Shown: positions 16,567 to 25,070 of the stretch, one piece after another
Position numbering within the stretch: the stretch's first letter is position 1
Layout of the letters: every line of letters starts with the position of its first letter
Made by a program: the position numbers and the translations under genes
The notes under the pieces: generated by a model
The model's database searches: none
Told to the model about the DNA's origin: nothing
What the model saw: the letters and a program-made list of their open reading frames with translations, nothing else
DNA from: Firmicutes bacterium UBA1393
GTDB taxonomy: Bacteria; Bacillota; DTU025
Direction: 5' to 3'
Assembly (NCBI GenBank): GCA_002305255.1
Contig: DBQN01000058.1
Span: forward strand, 226 to 44,670
DNA length: 44,445 nt

Positions 16567-17094
16567 ATGCTCAGTGCAAAGCTCTTGGGGGAACTGAACC
16601 TGCAGATCAACTATGAGCTGTATTCCGCGTACCTCTACATGGCCATGGAGAACTTCTTCCAGGAGAAGGGCCTCGCTGGTTTCGCCAACTGGCTCAAGGT
16701 GCAGGCGCAAGAAGAGCTCGCTCACGCCCGCATCTTCTATGAGTTCATCTACAGAAAGAAGGGCTCCGTGACGCTCGAGGCCATTGCCAAGCCCGAGGCG
16801 TCATTCAGCTCGGCTCTCGACGTGTTCAAGAAGGCACTGGAGCACGAGAAGTTCGTCACCAGCCGGATCGACCTGCTCATGAGCATTGCCAACGAAGAGA
16901 AGGAGTTCGCCACCGTCAGCTTCTTGACGTGGTTCGTTGACGAGCAAGTTGAGGAGGAGGAGAGCTTCGGCGCACTCGTAGACAAGTTGGAGCTCATCGG
17001 CGACAACGGGCCGGCTCTGCTAGTGCTCGATGCACAGCTCGCAACTCGTACATACACTGTGCCCGCTCCGCTGGCCGCCGGCGCTGCGGACTAA
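16567..17094 (+). CDS. ftn: Ferritin (non-heme, FtnA type)
   Basis: Ferritin stores iron as a ferric core inside a 24-subunit shell. The 175-residue four-helix protein has the ferroxidase ligands in the positions seen in E. coli FtnA: E17, E50, H53, E94, Q127 and E130. The heme-binding methionine arrangement of bacterioferritin is not apparent. GGAGGT at 16555-16560 precedes the ATG by six bases. It is a single-gene unit with its own promoter and a strong terminator. The Ala/Pro-rich tail (about 163-175) is extra. Confidence 0.96.
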   Translation: MLSAKLLGELNLQINYELYSAYLYMAMENFFQEKGLAGFANWLKVQAQEELAHARIFYEFIYRKKGSVTLEAIAKPEASFSSALDVFKKALEHEKFVTSRIDLLMSIANEEKEFATVSFLTWFVDEQVEEEESFGALVDKLELIGDNGPALLVLDAQLATRTYTVPAPLAAGAAD

Positions 17095-17138
17095 TCAACT
17101 CGGCCCTCGCAGACACACACATCAGTGATACAGGCGAT

Positions 17139-17171
17139 GATGCCCCCGACCGTGCTTCGGTCGGGGGCATC
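17139..17171. terminator. Strong terminator hairpin after ferritin, shared with fabZ
   Basis: A perfect 14-bp stem, 17139-17152 with 17158-17171, closes a TGCTT loop between the convergent ferritin and fabZ stops. Only TT follows on the plus side, so efficiency may depend on stem strength; it can act in both directions. Confidence 0.8.
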
Positions 17172-17214
17172 TTGGTCACGCGGTCTCGCGGCATCAGCCT
17201 CGCGCCCGCGGCTG

Positions 17215-17724
17215 TCACGCCTGCTGCATTGCGAAGGTTATCTCGCATTGAGCGACCTTTGACCCGCCGTCTGCAACTACGCTGCAGGCAGCCGTACCGA
17301 AGTTGCCCAACCTGCGGCCGATCTGTGCTTCGATGGTCAAGTTCATCCCCGGCCGGGCCTGCGCAACGAACCTCGCGTTCTTCACGGCCGCAAGTAGGGG
17401 AAGCGGTCTGACGGCGTCAGCGACGTCCCCGCCTGGGCCGCCAGTTGGGCCGGCTTGACGCGTGCCGCCCGCCCCACGCAGGCCGCCCTCGGCGATGGCC
17501 GCTACCTGTGCCATGGCCTCCACCAGCAGCACACCGGGCATCACCGGGTAGCCGGGGAAGTGTGCTGCACACCAGAACTCATCGCCCCTGATACGCAGTT
17601 CGGCTCTGGCGCTAACGCCTTCGTTGAGCTCCACGACCTTGTCTACCAGCAGGAACGGAGCTCGGTGGGGAAGCAGCTCCTCAGGCTTCGGTAACGCGGC
17701 TGCCGCCCGCTGTAAGCTTTCCAT
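17215..17724 (-). CDS. fabZ: 3-hydroxyacyl-ACP dehydratase FabZ
   Basis: FabZ dehydrates 3-hydroxyacyl-ACP in type II fatty-acid synthesis. The hot-dog fold motifs LPHRAPFLLVDKV and HFPGYPVMPGVLLVEAMAQ are present, with catalytic H55 and E69. The protein has 169 residues, about 25 more than usual, because of a Gly/Pro-rich loop at about 81-107 between the catalytic helix and the following strands. Its ATG touches the fabF stop, so it is the last gene of the fab operon. Confidence 0.94.
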   Translation of the reverse strand: MESLQRAAAALPKPEELLPHRAPFLLVDKVVELNEGVSARAELRIRGDEFWCAAHFPGYPVMPGVLLVEAMAQVAAIAEGGLRGAGGTRQAGPTGGPGGDVADAVRPLPLLAAVKNARFVAQARPGMNLTIEAQIGRRLGNFGTAACSVVADGGSKVAQCEITFAMQQA

Positions 17725-19053
17725 CTAGCGGCAGCCCTCCCCCTGGCCTGCGCCAGCCTGCTCAGCAGATCCAGCCGGGCGACCCGGCTCACCCGACCCG
17801 GAGCCCTTAGCCGCGCCCTGCGCAGCCGTGAACACCAGCGAGCAGTTGTGCCCGCCAAACCCGAAGGAGTTGGAGAGCACGGCCCTGAGCTTGGCCGACC
17901 TTGCCTGCAACGGCACGTAGTCAAGGTCGCACTCAGGGTCTGGTTGCTCAAGACCGATGGTCGGAGGAATGACGCCGTATGCCAGTGCGCACACCGACAC
18001 CACCGCCTCCATAGCTCCCGCCGCTCCCAGCATGTGCCCTGTCATCGATTTGGTCGAGCTCACTGCCGGCACGTGTCCTACGGAGTCGAACACTGTGTGC
18101 AAGGCCAGCGTTTCCGCCAGGTCGTTGTAGGGCGTGCCGGTGCCATGGGCGTTCACGTAATCGATGTCGGCAGGCGATAGCCCTGCGTTTCGCAACGCTG
18201 CCGCCATGGACCTGGCGGCTCCCACTCCGCCTGGCGCGGGTGCGGTGATGTGATGGGCATCGGTGGTGGCGCCATAGCCTGCGAACACTGCCCAGATGTG
18301 GGCGCCCCTCGCCCTGGCGACCTCCTCTGCTTCGAGCACCAGCGCAGCAGCTCCCTCTCCGATGACGAATCCGTCGCGCCGTGCATCGAAGGGCCTCGGC
18401 GCAGCTGCAGGATCCTGCGCCGGCGACAAGGCTTGCATCTTCGCGAACCCTGCAACTGCAGTGGGGGTGATGGGAGCCTCCGCACCGCCCACGATCACCA
18501 CGTCGGCCGCGCCTTCGCGTATGAGGCGAAGGCCGTCTGCAACTGCGTGGGCCGAAGCCGCACATGCCGTGCTCACGCAGGTGCTGGGGCCCTGCGCATT
18601 GAAGACAATGGCTATGTGTCCGGCAGCGATGTTCGGTATCAACATGGGTATAAGGTAAGGACTGACCCATTCCGGGCCCCGCTCGAGCAGTCTCGAGTGC
18701 TGCTCCTCGAAGGTCTCAAGGCCGCCGAGACCGGCGCTGAAACATACGCCGACGCGCTCAGGTGCCACTATCTCACGCCCATTCGACAGCCCTGCGTCGT
18801 CCATTGCCATTCGTGCTGCGGACACGGCATACTGGGTGAATCTGTCCATCCTCTTGGCATCGCGGCGGTCGATGTAGACACCTGCATCGAACCCTTCAAC
18901 CTGTGCCGCGATCTTCACTTGTAGCCCGGCGGTGTCTAGCCTGCTGAGGGCGCGCACGCCCGATCGCCCGTTGACCAGCGAGTCCCACATCTGGGCAACG
19001 CCTATGCCTACGGGGGTTACGGCCCCCATGCCTGTCACAACTACCGTTCTCAT
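17725..19053 (-). CDS. fabF: Beta-ketoacyl-ACP synthase II FabF
   Basis: FabF condenses malonyl-ACP with a growing acyl-ACP. The thiolase-fold protein (442 residues) has the Cys-His-His triad: C164 in CVSTACAASAHAV, H303 in NAHGTGTPYND and H340 in KSMTGHMLGAAGA, plus the terminal SNSFGFGGHNCSL. A tail of about 27 Gly/Pro/Ser-rich residues follows the fold. I take ATG 19053 (MRTVVVTGMG) rather than the TTG at 19065, which sits too close to the AAGGAG. It is 36 bases downstream of fabG. Confidence 0.96.
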   Translation of the reverse strand: MRTVVVTGMGAVTPVGIGVAQMWDSLVNGRSGVRALSRLDTAGLQVKIAAQVEGFDAGVYIDRRDAKRMDRFTQYAVSAARMAMDDAGLSNGREIVAPERVGVCFSAGLGGLETFEEQHSRLLERGPEWVSPYLIPMLIPNIAAGHIAIVFNAQGPSTCVSTACAASAHAVADGLRLIREGAADVVIVGGAEAPITPTAVAGFAKMQALSPAQDPAAAPRPFDARRDGFVIGEGAAALVLEAEEVARARGAHIWAVFAGYGATTDAHHITAPAPGGVGAARSMAAALRNAGLSPADIDYVNAHGTGTPYNDLAETLALHTVFDSVGHVPAVSSTKSMTGHMLGAAGAMEAVVSVCALAYGVIPPTIGLEQPDPECDLDYVPLQARSAKLRAVLSNSFGFGGHNCSLVFTAAQGAAKGSGSGEPGRPAGSAEQAGAGQGEGCR

Positions 19054-19089
19054 GGCCGGAATCAAGCTCCTTCAACGAGTTGGGATTGG

Positions 19090-19866
19090 CTACAGGCATA
19101 GGCCCCCGTCGATTCTGAGGGTCTGGCCTGTGATGTATGAGGCGGCGTCAGATGCGAGGAACGCGACTGCCGCTGCCACCTCTTCGGGCCTGCCGAGACG
19201 CCTGAGCGACGTCGCAGCTGAATAGCGCTCTCGCAGTTCGGCGGGGAGCGCCGCCGTCATATCGGTGTCGATGAGCCCCGGCGCAACCACGTTCACCGTG
19301 ATCCCGCGTTGGCCGAGCTCCTTGGCGAGGGTCTTGGCCATGCCGACAAGGCCTGCCTTGCTGGCGGCGTAGTTCGCCTGTCCGGCATTGCCGTCCAGCC
19401 CCGATATGGACGAGACGAAGATGATCCTGCCGCGACGCTGTCTCATCATGACACGGGCAGCCTCGCGCGCGCACAGGAAGGCGCCGACAAGATTGACGTC
19501 AAGAACAGTCTTGAAATCAGCGAGATCCATGAAGGCACTGAGGTTGTCTCTGATGATTCCCGCGTTAGCGACGAGCACGTCGAGGCCGTCGCCGCGCTGA
19601 ACCACCTCGTCGATCATGGACTTCACCTGCTGTTCGTCGGCGACGTCGCACCTGACGGCCCATGTGCGACCGTCCCGGTCGGGCCGTGGGTCGGCACGAT
19701 GGCAGTTGACATGCTCAACCGCGGCGGCGACCTTCTCTTCACTCGAGTTCGTGTAGTTCATTGCTACCTGCATGCCCATCCTCGCGAGGGCCGCGGAGAT
19801 GGCCAGGCCTATGCCGCGCACGCCGCCGGTTACCAGCGCAGTGCGTGTTGTGCTCGGAGTATCCAT
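19090..19866 (-). CDS. fabG: 3-oxoacyl-ACP reductase FabG
   Basis: FabG is the NADPH-dependent short-chain dehydrogenase of fatty-acid elongation. The 258-residue protein shows the cofactor motif TGGVRGIG (13-20), NAG (101-103) and the catalytic S153, Y166 and K170 (NYAASKAG). A polar insertion of about 12 residues (about 55-67, Arg/Asp-rich) lies before the CDV motif that contacts the cofactor. The ATG at 19866 has AGAGGAGA upstream; a longer frame to 19932 overlaps fabD. It lies 16 bases after fabD. Confidence 0.96.
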   Translation of the reverse strand: MDTPSTTRTALVTGGVRGIGLAISAALARMGMQVAMNYTNSSEEKVAAAVEHVNCHRADPRPDRDGRTWAVRCDVADEQQVKSMIDEVVQRGDGLDVLVANAGIIRDNLSAFMDLADFKTVLDVNLVGAFLCAREAARVMMRQRRGRIIFVSSISGLDGNAGQANYAASKAGLVGMAKTLAKELGQRGITVNVVAPGLIDTDMTAALPAELRERYSAATSLRRLGRPEEVAAAVAFLASDAASYITGQTLRIDGGLCL

Positions 19867-19882
19867 GACCACCGGTCTCCTC

Positions 19883-20845
19883 TCAGAACAGGGTGTTCGC
19901 TGCCTCCTCGAGGGAGGCGATATCCTCGACACAGTAAGTTGTCGCTGACGGTAGGATCCTCTTCACTAGGCCCTGAAGCGTGCGGCCCGGGCCGAACTCG
20001 ACGAATGTGTCGATACCGGCCGTGCTCGCCATGTTTGTGATAGACTGTTCCCACCTCACCGGTGAGCACACCTGATCCCCTAGTAGACTGCGGATCTCCC
20101 GTGGGTCGGATGCCGGCTCCGCGGTGACGTTGGAGAACACCGGCACAGTCGGCGCGCTTATCTCCACTGAGACCAGCTTCTCGGTCAGACCCTCGCGGGC
20201 GGAGGCCAGCAATGGGCTGTGGAACGGCCCCGATACCCTGAGAGGTATCACCCGGCGTGCGCCTAGCTCCATAGCGATGGCCGATGCGCGTTCGACTGCG
20301 CGGGCATCGCCCGATATGACGATCTGCCCGGGGCAATTGTAGTTCGCCGGCACCACGACACCTGCGCCGTCGGCTTCTGCTGCCGCGCAGGCAGCGGCCA
20401 CGGCCTCGGCTCCAAGGCCGAGCACCGTGCTCATCGCGCCTACCCCAGGAGGGCAGGCATCCTGCATCAGTCGGCCCCTGAGGGCAACGATGTCGACGGC
20501 TGTGGCCAGATCGAGCGAGCCCGCGCATACCAGGGCGGAGTACTCGCCAAGGCTGAGGCCGGCGGTGGCATCGGGCCGATGTGCCCGGGGCGATGCTACA
20601 GATGCTACACACCGGAACGCCTCAAGCAGTGCGATGCTGGCCGTAAGCAGCGCCGGCTGAGTATAGGCGGTCAGATCGAGCCGGTCGTTGGGTTCGAAGC
20701 ACAGCTCCTGCATGCTGTAGCCGAGCACGTCGGATGCTACCTCGAACACCCTTCTCGCCGCAGGAAAGCGCTCATACGCGTCACGCGCCATGCCGCTACG
20801 CTGTGCCCCCTGGCCGGGGAAGATGAACGCTACGCCACCCATCAT
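19883..20845 (-). CDS. fabD: Malonyl-CoA:ACP transacylase FabD
   Basis: FabD loads malonate onto ACP. The 320-residue protein has FIFPGQGAQ near the start, the nucleophile elbow GLSLGEY (S98) and H209 in SGPFHSPLL. ATG 20845 overlaps the fabK stop (ATGA); the next codon is also ATG (20842) and, with GGAGGG three to six bases away, could be used instead. It is central in the fab operon. Confidence 0.96.
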   Translation of the reverse strand: MMGGVAFIFPGQGAQRSGMARDAYERFPAARRVFEVASDVLGYSMQELCFEPNDRLDLTAYTQPALLTASIALLEAFRCVASVASPRAHRPDATAGLSLGEYSALVCAGSLDLATAVDIVALRGRLMQDACPPGVGAMSTVLGLGAEAVAAACAAAEADGAGVVVPANYNCPGQIVISGDARAVERASAIAMELGARRVIPLRVSGPFHSPLLASAREGLTEKLVSVEISAPTVPVFSNVTAEPASDPREIRSLLGDQVCSPVRWEQSITNMASTAGIDTFVEFGPGRTLQGLVKRILPSATTYCVEDIASLEEAANTLF

Positions 20846-21840
20846 TGACCCTCCTCAGCGCAGGGGCCGCAGTGGTCGCAGTGGCAGCCACAATCTGGGT
20901 GGCATGAGGCATCATGGACGCCGGAGAGGATCCGCTCGGCTTCGGCCACCATCTCACTCACTATCTGTGCAGCGGGGCGCCTCGAGCGCACCATGCCGGC
21001 TATCTGCCCCGCCATGACAGATCCCCACACTACGTCGCCTTCCCGTACTGCCTTGGCAAGCCGGCCCATGCCGTACTTCATGACTTCCTCGGCAGGCTTG
21101 CCCTCGCGCTCCATCTGGCTCATGCCCTTGGTGAACATGTTCCGCAGGGATCTCACTCTGTGGCCGGCCGACGCGCCCGTCACGACGGTGTCGATGTCGC
21201 CAGCCTTGATCACGCGGTCTTTATAGTTGTCGTGCACACAGCATTCATCCGCCACCAGGAAAGCCGTTCCCGCCTGTACGCCTGCTGCTCCAAGGCATAG
21301 AGCGGCCGCCAGTCCGCGGCCATCAGCGATACCGCCGGCAGCGAGCACCGGCACGCGCACTGCGTCTACCACCTGTGGCACCAGTGCCATGGTGGTCAGC
21401 TCTCCGATGTGTCCGCCGGCCTCTGTCCCTTCGGCGATGATGGCGTCGGCGCCATCGGCCTCGGCGCGTCGGGCAGAAGCGACTGACGCCACAACCGGCA
21501 CAACGAGCACTCCTGCCTCGTGCAGGGTCGGTACGTACTGCTCAGGGCTGCCGGCGCCTGTCGTGACCACGGCGACCTTCTCTTCACACACCACAGCCAC
21601 GACTTCGGCCACATTGCCGGCTTGCATCATGATGTTCACGCCTACCGGGGCAGAGCTGAGGCAGCGCGCGGTGCGTATCTGGTCGCGCAGGCCATCAGCA
21701 GAGAGGTGGGCTGAACCTATCAGGCCCAGCCCTCCTGCTTCAGATACTGCGGCAGCGAGGCGTGCATCTGCTATCCAGGCCATGCCTCCCTGTACGACCG
21801 GGTGGGATATGCCCACCAGGTCCGTGAAGCGAGTGCGCAT
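20842..21840 (-). CDS. fabK: Enoyl-ACP reductase II FabK (FMN-dependent) with Cys/His-rich tail
   Basis: FabK is the flavin-dependent enoyl-ACP reductase that replaces FabI in many Firmicutes. The TIM-barrel of the nitronate-monooxygenase/FabK family is clear: PVVQGGMAWIADARLAAAVS, GVNIMMQ, EGTEAGGHIGE, PVLAAGGIADGRG and GAAGVQAGTAFL. The protein has 332 residues. The last part (about 312-327) holds six cysteines and three histidines in the pattern C-H-x2-C-x-C-H-C-x-H-C-x2-C, not part of the FabK fold and suited to bind a metal. The ATG overlaps the acpP stop (TGATG). No fabI is present in the window. Confidence 0.93.
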   Translation of the reverse strand: MRTRFTDLVGISHPVVQGGMAWIADARLAAAVSEAGGLGLIGSAHLSADGLRDQIRTARCLSSAPVGVNIMMQAGNVAEVVAVVCEEKVAVVTTGAGSPEQYVPTLHEAGVLVVPVVASVASARRAEADGADAIIAEGTEAGGHIGELTTMALVPQVVDAVRVPVLAAGGIADGRGLAAALCLGAAGVQAGTAFLVADECCVHDNYKDRVIKAGDIDTVVTGASAGHRVRSLRNMFTKGMSQMEREGKPAEEVMKYGMGRLAKAVREGDVVWGSVMAGQIAGMVRSRRPAAQIVSEMVAEAERILSGVHDASCHPDCGCHCDHCGPCAEEGQ

Positions 21841-22076
21841 CAGGCTGCCCCGCCCATGCGGCTCTTGATCAGGCTCAGAGCGTCGCCGACGCTGGAGAGG
21901 TCTTTGATCTCCTGCTGCGAGATGCGCACGCCGAACTTGTCTTCAATGGCCATGACCATCTCCACCATGGCCAGGGAGTCGGCGCCTAGGTCGGCAACGA
22001 ACTTGGCCTCAGGTGTGACCTGTGTCTCTTCAACACCCAGTTGGTCTGCGATAATCGACTTCAGCTGATCGTACAT
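21840..22076 (-). CDS. acpP: Acyl carrier protein
   Basis: The 78-residue acidic protein has the phosphopantetheine attachment motif GADSLAMVE with S34. It carries acyl chains between the Fab enzymes. GGAGGAG lies six bases before ATG 22076; a TTG at 22094 would place that site inside the gene and is rejected. It stands between fabH and fabK, as in clostridial fab operons. Confidence 0.96.
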   Translation of the reverse strand: MYDQLKSIIADQLGVEETQVTPEAKFVADLGADSLAMVEMVMAIEDKFGVRISQQEIKDLSSVGDALSLIKSRMGGAA

Positions 22077-22170
22077 GATCCGCTCCTCCTTCAACGTGTT
22101 ACGCTGTGGTTCTGTGGTTCCGAAACGCCCATAGCCGCGGCGACCCGCTCCTGTTCTCGGCAGGTTGCCA

Positions 22171-23172
22171 TCACGCGGTTTGGGCCCATCTGATTACACT
22201 TCCTCCCCACGTGAGTCCTCCTCCGAATCCCACGAGGGCCAGGTATGCGCCGACAGGTATCGACTCCGCTCGGTTGAGCTCATCGAGGGCCAGAGGGATG
22301 CTGGCCGCTGAAGTATTGCCGAACCGTTGCAGGTTGGTGTAGAACACATCTCTTTCAATGCCCATACGCGAGGCGACGGCATCGATGATCCGGTTATTCG
22401 CCTGGTGGGGGATGATCCGATAGATGCTGCTGATGTCTATGCCGGCTATTCTGGCCGATTCCTCGAGTGACCACTGAATCGCCCCTACGGCGAAGCGGAA
22501 CACTTCCTGCCCGTCCATGCTGATGACGCTGGGGGGAGGGGCGATAGCGTCCGCATCTGAAGCTGCCTTGATCGCCCATGGATTGCTGTTGGCAAGACCC
22601 GGGATCCGCAGGACATTACCGCGCGAGCCGTCGGACCGCGTCACGCAAGCCAGCACTCCCGGTTCATCCGATGCCTCCAGCACCACCGCGCCTGCGCCGT
22701 CGCCAAACAGCACACACGTGTTCCGGTCCGTCCAGTCGACCACGCGACTCAGGGTTTCTGCGCCGATGATGAGGGCGCGGTGAACGCCGCCGGCGCGTAT
22801 CATTGAGTCGGCCACCCTAAGCGAGTACACGAACCCGCTACATCCTGCCCAGAGATCAAGACAAGTAGCCGCGGTGTTGCCTAATGCGGCCTGCACCTGG
22901 CATGAGACTGTAGGAGTGAAGTTGTCGGGCGTTACGGTGGCGACCATGATGAGGTCGATGTCGTCTGCCGATAATCCCGCGGCATCCAGGGCCTTTCGAG
23001 CAGCTGCGGCGGCGAGAGACGATGTTGTGTCAGTGGTGGCTATATGGCGGCGGCTCATGCCGGTTCGTGTCACTATCCATTCGTCGGAGGTATCCACCAG
23101 TCCGGCGAGCTCATCGTTGCCGACTTCAAGTTCGGGCACAGAACTGCCGGTTGCCACGATTCTGGAGAACAC
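22171..23172 (-). CDS. fabH: Beta-ketoacyl-ACP synthase III FabH
   Basis: FabH starts fatty-acid synthesis by condensing acetyl-CoA or a branched acyl-CoA with malonyl-ACP. The 333-residue protein has C111 (WAGCSGFVYSL), H256 (IIPHQANNRI) and N286 (QRFGNTSAAS), plus the N-terminal WIVTRTGMSRRH. GTG 23172 is eight bases after GGAGG. It is the first gene of the operon, placed behind a strong promoter with a FabT-like operator. Chain-start preference cannot be read from the sequence. Confidence 0.96.
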   Translation of the reverse strand: MFSRIVATGSSVPELEVGNDELAGLVDTSDEWIVTRTGMSRRHIATTDTTSSLAAAAARKALDAAGLSADDIDLIMVATVTPDNFTPTVSCQVQAALGNTAATCLDLWAGCSGFVYSLRVADSMIRAGGVHRALIIGAETLSRVVDWTDRNTCVLFGDGAGAVVLEASDEPGVLACVTRSDGSRGNVLRIPGLANSNPWAIKAASDADAIAPPPSVISMDGQEVFRFAVGAIQWSLEESARIAGIDISSIYRIIPHQANNRIIDAVASRMGIERDVFYTNLQRFGNTSAASIPLALDELNRAESIPVGAYLALVGFGGGLTWGGSVIRWAQTA

Positions 23173-23193
23173 GTGCTCATCCTCCGATCTAAG

Positions 23194-23214
23194 ATATTTT
23201 GGAAATCAAAGTAT
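23194..23214 (-). promoter_or_regulatory. FabT-like operator upstream of fabH
   Basis: The 21-base imperfect palindrome pairs nine-base halves around AAA with seven of nine positions matching (minus strand ATACTTTGA-TTT-CCAAAATAT). It resembles the published FabT site (TTTGA...TCAAA). A further half-site, ATACTTTGAA on the minus strand, lies at 23221-23230 and overlaps the -10 box. Position just downstream of the predicted transcription start suits repression. Confidence 0.65.
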
Positions 23215-23225
23215 CAGTGGTTCAA

Positions 23226-23254
23226 AGTATATGCCCGCGGCATGTCTCTGTCAA
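23226..23254 (-). promoter_or_regulatory. Strong sigma-A promoter of the fab operon
   Basis: On the minus strand TTGACA (23254-23249, perfect) and TATACT (23231-23226, five of six) are exactly 17 bases apart. The predicted start lies near 23219, about 45 bases before the fabH GTG. Confidence 0.8.
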
Positions 23255-23407
23255 CATGATTGTGCGCTCGGAGCGGGTGGGCGTTGGGCGCGTTGGGGCG
23301 CCCGGCCCTGGGGTCTTTGGGCACGTCGGGTGCGGAGGGCAGGCTGGGCGCGTTCAGCGCGCGACGAGGGAAAGCGGAAGCACGGACCCGGATGCCGGAA
23401 AACCAGA

Positions 23408-23433
23408 AGAGGCACGCCCGTAGGCATGCCTCT
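23408..23433 (-). terminator. Terminator of the fabT-like gene
   Basis: AGAGGCACGCC (23408-23418) pairs with GGCATGCCTCT (23423-23433) with one G-T wobble. Reading the minus strand, TTCTGGTTTTCC follows. It lies just past the marR-type gene stop, so the regulator and the fab operon seem to be separate transcription units. Confidence 0.7.
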
Positions 23434-23439
23434 GACGTC

Positions 23440-23961
23440 TCACTCCTGCGGTTGTGGCTCTGCGGCGATCTGGTGGCTCTCGTCGCCGCCTGGCTTCAGC
23501 GCTTCATAGAGAAGGTCTTCGGGGTTGATCCTCATGAAGAACTCGTATAGCTTCTGGGCCGCCAGGACTATAGATCGCTGCTCCTCTTCGCTGAGATTCT
23601 TGAGTATGCTGTCTACCATTCGCATGTGGAACCGCTCATGCATTTCGTGAGCCTTGAGTCCATCGCCGGTTAGCGTTACAAGCACGACTCGCCGGTCGTT
23701 GTCAGGCCTTGAGCGGGTAACATGCCCTTTGTGGACTAGCCTGTTCACTGAGGCTGTGAGGGTTCCCATGGTGACGCCGAGATCGGCTGCTACCTCCGAC
23801 ATCGATCTGGCCTCGGTGTCGCCTATGGCGTCAATGACATGGATCTCCGACATCGTGACGCCCAGGGCGCTCGCCTTCGTTATGGCTTCCTCCTCAATGG
23901 AGAGTATCCTGTTGAAGAGCTTGACGAGGACGTTGTTGAGGGCTTCGGCTTTGTCAGGCAT
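23440..23961 (-). CDS. fabT: MarR-family regulator, probable FabT
   Basis: The 173-residue protein has a winged-helix MarR domain: MSEIHVIDAIG, then MSEVAADLGVTMGTLTASVNRLVHKGHV (recognition helix) and the wing SRPDNDRRVVLVTLT. Its place just upstream of fabH, on the same strand, matches FabT, the repressor of fatty-acid synthesis in streptococci and clostridia, and a FabT-like palindrome lies in the fabH promoter. ATG 23961 has AGGAGGG seven bases before it; a longer frame to 23994 is less likely. A Glu/Pro-rich tail ends the protein. FabT identity is inferred from context and family. Confidence 0.85.
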   Translation of the reverse strand: MPDKAEALNNVLVKLFNRILSIEEEAITKASALGVTMSEIHVIDAIGDTEARSMSEVAADLGVTMGTLTASVNRLVHKGHVTRSRPDNDRRVVLVTLTGDGLKAHEMHERFHMRMVDSILKNLSEEEQRSIVLAAQKLYEFFMRINPEDLLYEALKPGGDESHQIAAEPQPQE

Positions 23962-24022
23962 GGCTGTCCCTCCTGTGAATGCGTTGGTCTGCACAATGCA
24001 ATGATACCGTACGGCGTCAAGC

Positions 24023-24039
24023 CATCACAAAACGTGATG
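24023..24039. promoter_or_regulatory. Palindrome between the divergent marR-type and WD40 genes
   Basis: CATCAC and GTGATG are exact inverted repeats around AAAAC, in the 83-base gap between the two divergent genes. It is next to the WD40 gene start, and could be an operator or a chance short palindrome. Confidence 0.35.
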
Positions 24040-24044
24040 AGGCG

Positions 24045-25070
24045 GTGAGCGGCATTACGCGCAGGCGAGCACGGACCATCGGTGTAGTAATGGCCCTTCT
24101 GGCTGTGTTGCTGGCGGCAGCTTATCTGTTCCGACGAAGCTCGGTTCCGCGCGTGTCAGAGAGCGCCAACATCGAGCTTGTGGCCGGTGTGGATCTGGGA
24201 GGTCGAGCGACTGCCGGCCCAACGTGGAACCCCGACGGTTCCATGCTGGCAACTGCGACCGAGGGCGGACAGGTGCTGATCGTGACCGCCGACGGCGAGA
24301 TCGCGCGAACGCTGAATCACGGCGTTGCGCCAACGTCCCTTTCGTGGAGCCCGGAAGGCTCGCACCTTGCCACAGCGTCGTGGGGCCAGATGAAAGTGTG
24401 GCGCGTGGCCGACGGAGCTCAGGTGGCACGCATGGTGTCAGGTGAAGTGTATGAGGTGAAGGGCTGGGTAGGGGAAGGCCAGGTTGTCACGTGGAACGGA
24501 GAGGAGTCCTTCGCCAGCTGGGATAGGGATAGCGGCCGCCTGGTAGACAAGGAGTTCATCTCCATCGGACAGCAGCAGATGGTGCCGTCGCCTGACGGAA
24601 AGCTTGCCACGTGGCAGTCGGGAGCCGGAGGGGTGTACACGGTGTTCAGCGTTGACTCCGACGGTCACGACGAGTGGCCTCTTCGGGGCCATGAAGGCCC
24701 GGTAGCGCAGGTGGCATGGTCACCGGACTCTGCTGAGCTTGCAGGTGCGACCGACAGCGGAGTGGTAGTATGGAACGCCGCTGACGGAGAGCTTGACCGG
24801 GTACTGTGGACTCCTTCGGCTGCCGTGAGGGACATTGAGTGGAACGCCACAGGGAGCCTGCTTCTGGTCCTGACTGAGGATGGCTACGCAACGGTGATAG
24901 ATGCAGCAGACGGAACGGAAATGGGAGCAAGTGTCGCCGACGCGACACTGGGCGCAGTGTGGGCCAGAGATGGATGGCACTTCGCCGTCGTGTCGAGACC
25001 TGTCGAGAACCGACCTGACCAGTCCGATGACAGTCTCCTAATTCTCAGAGTAGCAGAGGCAAGCGAATAG
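24045..25070 (+). CDS. Membrane-anchored WD40-repeat protein
   Basis: The 341-residue protein has an Arg-rich start (TRRRAR) and one hydrophobic segment (about 12-28), so it is probably a membrane-anchored extracytoplasmic beta-propeller. The rest shows WD40-type repeats: PTWNPDGSMLATATEGGQV, LSWSPEGSHLATASWGQ, VAWSPDSAELAGATDSGVV, and IEWNATGSLLLVLTEDG. No enzyme motif is visible. GTG 24045 is close to GAGG; ATG 24090 would cut off the anchor. It is divergent from fabT and 135 bases before a dehydrogenase gene. Function unknown. Confidence 0.8.
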   Translation: MSGITRRRARTIGVVMALLAVLLAAAYLFRRSSVPRVSESANIELVAGVDLGGRATAGPTWNPDGSMLATATEGGQVLIVTADGEIARTLNHGVAPTSLSWSPEGSHLATASWGQMKVWRVADGAQVARMVSGEVYEVKGWVGEGQVVTWNGEESFASWDRDSGRLVDKEFISIGQQQMVPSPDGKLATWQSGAGGVYTVFSVDSDGHDEWPLRGHEGPVAQVAWSPDSAELAGATDSGVVVWNAADGELDRVLWTPSAAVRDIEWNATGSLLLVLTEDGYATVIDAADGTEMGASVADATLGAVWARDGWHFAVVSRPVENRPDQSDDSLLILRVAEASE

